A DNA stretch of 37,003 nucleotides from the NCBI GenBank assembly GCA_003141715.1, contig PLNF01000094.1, positions 1 to 37,003 on the forward strand, written 5' to 3'. The notes beneath the pieces were generated by a model. That model was not told the DNA's origin. It saw only the letters and a list, made by a program, of their open reading frames with translations, and searched no databases. This DNA is from Bacteroidales bacterium. GTDB lineage: Bacteria; Bacteroidota; Bacteroidia; Bacteroidales; VadinHA17. Below, in pieces: positions 32,860 through 37,003 of the stretch. Numbering within the stretch: the stretch's first letter is position 1; every line of letters starts with the position of its first letter. Made by a program: the position numbers and the translations under genes.

Positions 32860-33630
32860 ATGAAAAGGGAAATTAAACAAATCATTCTATCTATCTCATT
32901 TTTATTGGTATGTATGAATACTATTGTTACAGGTACGCCTTCGACACAAATTTGGATTATCTCCACCGACCTTCAGAAATTTAAAACTTTGCATCTGGGT
33001 ATTGACAACTATTTCAGATTAGAGAATCAGGCTTATCATAGCCGCGGTGCTGGCATATTCGATTGTGGACTTACAGCAGGTGTTCTCCCTTTTAAGAAAC
33101 TGCAGGCTGAAGTTGGTATTGATTATCTTAATATGGGCGATGGTATTTACGATACTAATCCGATTTATTTCAATGCTAAAATAGGTACTCCGGAAGGCGC
33201 TCTATTTAAGGGTTCACCGGCTATTGCCTTTGGCGGTTATAATTTTGGCACGAAAACCAACCTTACCAGTTACAATGTGGCCTACGCTTTGATTGCCAAA
33301 ACAATACCAATCATCGGTAGAGTTTCAGCAGGTTATTATTATGGGAATGATAAACTGCTTGTTGATGAGAATAATAAGAAATCAAACAACGGAATTTTGC
33401 TGTCTTTAGATCGTCAATTGACAGAAATATCAGACAAACTCTGGATGGCAATTGATTACCAGGGTGGTAAGAGTTATCTGGGAGCTTTAAATGTTGGCTT
33501 TTCATGGTCGTTCTCGTCAAACGTTTCTGTTATTTTTGCTTATGATGTTTATAATAACAACAAAGCTTATTATAATAGCAAGGATGTCAATGTTAATTCT
33601 ATAACAATGCAACTTGATATCAATTTTTAA
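32860..33630 (+). CDS. Outer-membrane beta-barrel protein heading the kdp operon
   Basis: The 256-residue protein has a signal peptide (IKQIILSISFLLVCMNTIVTG). Amphipathic beta strands with aromatic girdles follow: FKTLHLGIDNYFRLEN, IFDCGLTAGVLP, LQAEVGIDYLNMG, IYFNAKIGTPEG, NVAYALIAKTIPIIGRVSAGY, quoted in part as IIGRVSAGYYYGNDKL, LGALNVGFSWSFSSNVSVIF and the C-terminal SITMQLDINF ending in Phe. The strand number suggests 10-12 strands. It is the first gene after the kdp-type operator and lies 100 bases upstream of kdpF on the same strand. An outer-membrane channel for potassium entry is a reasonable inference, but I know of no proven function for this protein type. Confidence 0.78.
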   Translation: MKREIKQIILSISFLLVCMNTIVTGTPSTQIWIISTDLQKFKTLHLGIDNYFRLENQAYHSRGAGIFDCGLTAGVLPFKKLQAEVGIDYLNMGDGIYDTNPIYFNAKIGTPEGALFKGSPAIAFGGYNFGTKTNLTSYNVAYALIAKTIPIIGRVSAGYYYGNDKLLVDENNKKSNNGILLSLDRQLTEISDKLWMAIDYQGGKSYLGALNVGFSWSFSSNVSVIFAYDVYNNNKAYYNSKDVNVNSITMQLDINF

Positions 33631-33730
33631 TCTTAAACAAAAACCCGGACCACAGAAAATTCACAATCATCAGAATGCCAATATTAGTTTTTTTTTATAT
33701 GCTTCCACTTATTTTTGTATCTCGTTTAAT

Positions 33731-33904
33731 ATGAAAATTATGAAAACAAAATTTACAACATCGTTTATGTCTCTTGTAGTTGTACCTGTCCACTCAGATA
33801 CGGCTGTCTCAAACGGTCCGATAAGTTATATTATCGGAGGAATTATAGCCCTGTTGATCATGGGATATTTGATATACACTTTATTACGACCCGATAAATT
33901 TTAA
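33731..33904 (+). CDS. kdpF: Potassium-transporting ATPase subunit KdpF, N-terminally extended
   Basis: KdpF is a one-helix peptide that stabilises the KdpFABC complex; it is usually about 29 residues. The C-terminal 27 residues here (YIIGGIIALLIMGYLIYTLL ending RPDKF) match it well, including the LLRPDKF end. From ATG 33731 the product has 57 residues, and the extra N-terminal part (MKTKFTTSFMSLVVVPVHSD) could be an additional hydrophobic segment or signal. ATG 33740 is an alternative start; no ATG lies directly before the core. The frame is open further upstream to 33614 but that region overlaps the barrel gene's 3' end. kdpA starts 10 bases later. Confidence 0.8.
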   Translation: MKIMKTKFTTSFMSLVVVPVHSDTAVSNGPISYIIGGIIALLIMGYLIYTLLRPDKF

Positions 33905-33914
33905 TGCGAAAAAT

Positions 33915-35600
33915 ATGAATGAAGCTATTCAATTGATCCTTTTCCTGGTTTTGCTGGCTGTCCTGTCACCTTTATTAGGCAAGTATATGGCAAAGGTTTT
34001 TATGGGTGAAAAACATATTATGATTCCGGTTTTTGGATGGCTGGAAAAACTGGTTTACAGGATATCAGGTGTTAAAAGTGAGGAGGAGATGAACTGGAAG
34101 ATCTATATGTATGGTGTTCTCCTTTTCAACCTGTTTGGATTTGTATTTTTGTATCTTTTGCAGATATTCCAGGCTTATTTGCCGCTGAACACTGAGAAAT
34201 TGCCTAATGTTTCCTGGCATCTTGCATTTAATACTGCTATGAGTTTTACTACCAACACCAACTGGCAATCGTACAGCGGTGAAAATACCCTGAGTTACCT
34301 GGTACAGATGCTGGGGCTGACTGTCCAGAATTTTGTCAGCGCGGCAACCGGAATAGCAGTTGTACTGGCATTAATGCGAGGCCTGACCAGAAAAACTACT
34401 GATGCTCTGGGTAATTTTTGGGCTGATATGACCCGGAGTGTCCTTTATGTGTTATTGCCACTCGCTATTATTCTCACATTAGCTTTGGTAGGACAGGGTG
34501 CCGTGCAGACATTTTCGCATTATGTCAAAGCGACCACTTTACAGGGAACTGAGCAGGTTATTCCGTTAGGTCCGGCAGCATCGCAGATTGCAATTAAACA
34601 ACTGGGGACAAACGGTGGGGGCTTCTTTGGAGCGAACAGTGCACATCCCTTTGAAAATCCAACACCTTTTTCCAACTTTTTAGAATTGTTTGCCATAATC
34701 ATTATCTCAGCTGGTTTAGTATTTACGTTCGGTCATTATATGAAATCCAAACGCCAGGCGAGGGCGATATTTATTACAATGTTTATCCTCTTTGCTTTGG
34801 GTCTTGCAATATCACTCTGGGCCGAGTACGGTCATAACAATGTATTAAATGTTTCAGGTTCAATGGAAGGAAAAGAGACCCGATTTGGCGTTATGAACAG
34901 TGTCCTGTGGTCTGTTACTACCACTGTTACATCGAATGGTTCCGTGAATGCAATGCATGACAGTTTATCTCCATTATCAGGTTTGGTAGCCATGTTCAAC
35001 CTGATGCTTGGTGAAATCATTTTTGGAGGGGTAGGATCGGGTTTATATGGGATAATCATCTTTATTTTACTTACAGTTTTTATTGCAGGGTTAATGGTTG
35101 GACGAACACCTGAGTATCTTGGGAAAAAAGTGGAAGCTTACGAGATGAAGATGACCATTCTTGCAATTTTAGCTCCAGCTATCGTGATCAAATTATTTTC
35201 GGCGATTGCCTGCTCAATCCCTGCAGGAATATCAGGTCTCAATAATGCAGGACCTCATGGCCTCTCAGAAATATTATACGCATTCAGTTCGGCTGCCGGA
35301 AATAATGGGAGTGCATTTGGAGGGCTCAATACGAACACAGTTTTTTATAACCTGATGTTAGGTTTTGGTATGCTTATAGGTCGTTTTGGGATTATTATAC
35401 CGGTAATGGCTATTGCGGGCAGCATGGCTAAGAAAAAAGTCACCCCGGTTTCATCAGGTACTTTCAGGACTGACAACTGGTTGTTTGTGATGTTGCTGAT
35501 AAGTGTTATTCTTATTGTCGGAGGGTTGACCTTTTTTCCTCCTCTGGCACTTGGACCGATAGTTGAACATTTCTTAATGAATTTGGGTGTTACTTTTTAG
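33915..35600 (+). CDS. kdpA: Potassium-transporting ATPase subunit KdpA
   Basis: KdpA is the channel-like subunit of the high-affinity KdpFABC pump and forms the selectivity filter. The 561-residue length equals that of known KdpA proteins. Filter and conserved regions are visible: TNTNWQSYSGENTLSYLVQM (about 115-134), GTNGGGFFGANSAHPFENP (near 235), VTSNGSVNAMHDSLSPLSG (near 340) and AGNNGSAFGGLNTNTVFYN (near 465). The N-terminus (AIQLILFLVLLAVLSPLLGKY) is the first membrane helix, quoted in part as LILFLVLLAVLSPLLGKY. It sits between kdpF (10 bases) and kdpB (18 bases) in the usual order. Confidence 0.97.
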   Translation: MNEAIQLILFLVLLAVLSPLLGKYMAKVFMGEKHIMIPVFGWLEKLVYRISGVKSEEEMNWKIYMYGVLLFNLFGFVFLYLLQIFQAYLPLNTEKLPNVSWHLAFNTAMSFTTNTNWQSYSGENTLSYLVQMLGLTVQNFVSAATGIAVVLALMRGLTRKTTDALGNFWADMTRSVLYVLLPLAIILTLALVGQGAVQTFSHYVKATTLQGTEQVIPLGPAASQIAIKQLGTNGGGFFGANSAHPFENPTPFSNFLELFAIIIISAGLVFTFGHYMKSKRQARAIFITMFILFALGLAISLWAEYGHNNVLNVSGSMEGKETRFGVMNSVLWSVTTTVTSNGSVNAMHDSLSPLSGLVAMFNLMLGEIIFGGVGSGLYGIIIFILLTVFIAGLMVGRTPEYLGKKVEAYEMKMTILAILAPAIVIKLFSAIACSIPAGISGLNNAGPHGLSEILYAFSSAAGNNGSAFGGLNTNTVFYNLMLGFGMLIGRFGIIIPVMAIAGSMAKKKVTPVSSGTFRTDNWLFVMLLISVILIVGGLTFFPPLALGPIVEHFLMNLGVTF

Positions 35601-35618
35601 TTTTTTAAGATAAATAGT

Positions 35619-37003
35619 ATGGAAAAGCGAAATATGAGTCATCTGTTTACCAGGGAAATAGCTGTACAGGCATTAAAAGATTCTTTTATCAAGCTGAATC
35701 CTGGCGTTCTGGTGAAAAACCCGGTTATTTTTATTGTAGGCATTGGAGCACTTATGACAACAGTGGTTGTATTTACTGATGTTTTAAGTAGTCATTTTTC
35801 TAACTTTAACTTTCAGATCACACTCTGGCTATGGTTTACGGTCTTGTTTGCCAATTTTGCCGAAGCAGTTGCTGAAGGTCGCGGTAAGGCGCAGGCAGAT
35901 AGTTTACGTAAAAGCCGTACCCAGACAAAAGCCCGAAAGCTGGTTCATAATAAAGAAGAAATTGTTCTGGCAAATGATTTAAAAAAGGGAGATGTTGTGA
36001 TCTGTGATGCGGGCGATATTATCCCTGCAGATGGAGATGTAATAGATGGAATTGCCAGTGTTGATGAATCAGCAATAACAGGGGAATCAGCGCCTGTAAT
36101 CCGTGAAAGTGGAGGTGACCGCTGTGCTGTTACAGGAGGAACAAAAGTAATCAGTGACAGGATTACTATTAAAGTAACCTCTGAACCTGGCTTTACATTT
36201 CTGGACCGCATAATTGCTTTAGTAGAAGGCGCAAAACGGCAAAAAACACCGAACGAAATTGCATTGATCATCCTCTTGTCAGGTCTTACTATTATATTCC
36301 TGTTAGTAGTTGTTGCTTTGCCGGCATATTTTGGTTATAGTCTGAAAGCTTCAGGTGTATCCGCAAATTACAATCTGACCTTACCAGTTCTGATTTCACT
36401 TCTTGTCTGTCTTATCCCGACGACGATTGGTGGTTTGCTGAGCGCCATAGGAATAAGCGGAATGGACAGACTTTTGCGAAAGAATGTTATTGCAACCAGC
36501 GGTAAGGCCATAGAAGCTGCCGGAGATACTGACGTTTTGCTGCTCGATAAAACAGGAACAATTACCTTAGGGAACCGCATGGCTACGGAGTTTATTCCGG
36601 CAGAAGGATTTACCAAAGAGCAACTGGCTGATGCAGCACAATTAGCATCTCTTGCTGATGAGACGCCGGAAGGTCGGTCGATTGTTGTATTGGCAAAAGA
36701 ACAATTTAATATCAGAGCAAGGGAAATGCAGGCTTTGGATACTGTGTTTGTCCCATTCACTGCCCAAACCAGCATGAGTGGTCTCGACTTAAAGAACCCT
36801 GATGGTCAGTTGCGAAGTATCCGGAAAGGCTCTTCCAGCGCAATAAGAAAATTCATTGAAAACAATAATGGATTTTTCCCAAAAAATGTAGAAGAGATTG
36901 TATCTGAACTTTCACGTCAGGGAGCCACTCCGTTAGTTGTTGCAGAAAATAACCAGGTACTGGGTGTCATACACCTGAAAGATATAGTGAAGGGTGGTAT
37001 TAA
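35619..37003 (+). CDS. kdpB: Potassium-transporting ATPase subunit KdpB, 3' end outside window
   Basis: KdpB is the P-type ATPase subunit that hydrolyses ATP to drive potassium import through KdpA. The frame starts at ATG 35619 ([20 protein letters not shown]), 18 bases after kdpA, and runs off the window after 461 codons of an expected 680 or so. Visible motifs are the actuator loop [12 protein letters not shown], the segment [18 protein letters not shown], the ion-path [20 protein letters not shown], and the phosphorylation motif [13 protein letters not shown] with Asp310. The nucleotide domain follows ([13 protein letters not shown], then [14 protein letters not shown] and IRKGSSSAI). The rest of kdpB, and normally kdpC and a kdpDE-type sensor system, should lie beyond 37003. 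Confidence 0.96.
   Translation, partial: MEKRNMSHLFTREIAVQALKDSFIKLNPGVLVKNPVIFIVGIGALMTTVVVFTDVLSSHFSNFNFQITLWLWFTVLFANFAEAVAEGRGKAQADSLRKSRTQTKARKLVHNKEEIVLANDLKKGDVVICDAGDIIPADGDVIDGIASVDESAITGESAPVIRESGGDRCAVTGGTKVISDRITIKVTSEPGFTFLDRIIALVEGAKRQKTPNEIALIILLSGLTIIFLLVVVALPAYFGYSLKASGVSANYNLTLPVLISLLVCLIPTTIGGLLSAIGISGMDRLLRKNVIATSGKAIEAAGDTDVLLLDKTGTITLGNRMATEFIPAEGFTKEQLADAAQLASLADETPEGRSIVVLAKEQFNIRAREMQALDTVFVPFTAQTSMSGLDLKNPDGQLRSIRKGSSSAIRKFIENNNGFFPKNVEEIVSELSRQGATPLVVAENNQVLGVIHLKDIVKGGI

Noticed and set aside
1-37003. CRISPR array, prophage, insertion sequence or integrase
   Set aside because: No regularly spaced long repeats, transposase, integrase or phage structural genes are seen; the repeats found are short palindromes or low-complexity tracts.

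Overview
The window reads as chromosomal DNA from a member of the phylum Bacteroidota, most likely an anaerobic, Bacteroidales-like organism. The signs are an AT-rich composition, several TAnnTTTG promoter boxes, few clear Shine-Dalgarno sequences, many secreted proteins and lipoproteins, a TonB-like protein, PorT-type barrels, a DUF4251 lipoprotein, a GH109-like Tat lipoprotein and a ferredoxin-dependent indolepyruvate oxidoreductase. I see no phage genes, insertion sequence, CRISPR array, tRNA or rRNA.

Layout. 1-4.2 kb: the 3' part of a large UnbV/ASPIC plus VCBS-repeat surface protein, convergent with a three-gene operon of an ankyrin/beta-barrel fusion and two small lipoproteins. 4.4-8.3 kb: a serine beta-lactamase-like hydrolase, a truncated SRAP (YedK/HMCES) gene, a TonB-like protein, a nitroreductase and a CarboxypepD_reg-like secreted protein. 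8.4-14.6 kb: iorA-iorB, a DPP4-like S9 peptidase and a MurQ/GCKR-like SIS protein. 14.7-18.4 kb: ssb, a small zinc-ribbon protein, a DUF4251 lipoprotein, a PIG-L deacetylase preceded by a GC-rich repeat-like island, a PorT-type barrel and a half-size TSUP permease. 18.6-23.1 kb: convergent mltG and murB, a GH109-like oxidoreductase-fold protein and an AlbA_2 protein. 23.1-28.2 kb: a relic of a fused ferredoxin/NuoB-like subunit, gamma-glutamyltransferase, an AlkD-like protein and dipeptidyl peptidase III. 28.3-37.0 kb: an ion-uptake block holding PiT phosphate permease with its DUF47 partner, a KimA-like potassium transporter, an outer-membrane barrel, then kdpF, kdpA and kdpB (cut by the window end).

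How the genes work together. The S9 peptidase, DPP III, gamma-glutamyltransferase and IorAB suggest peptide and amino-acid catabolism, with aromatic 2-oxo acids oxidised onto ferredoxin. MltG and MurB act on peptidoglycan. The ion block combines a single-subunit potassium transporter with the Kdp ATPase.

Most notable observation. The KimA-like gene and the barrel-kdpFAB operon are preceded by the same promoter architecture. Each has four TTTATR-type half-sites starting at relative positions 0, 11, 32 and 43, followed by a -7 box at 59. All five elements are displaced by exactly 2334 bp between the two loci. The 11-bp direct-repeat geometry is that of OmpR/PhoB/KdpE-type response regulators, so this looks like a common potassium operator. 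The second notable item is the NuoB-like relic, in which three of the four cluster-binding cysteine positions hold Asp or Asn while the surrounding motifs are well kept.
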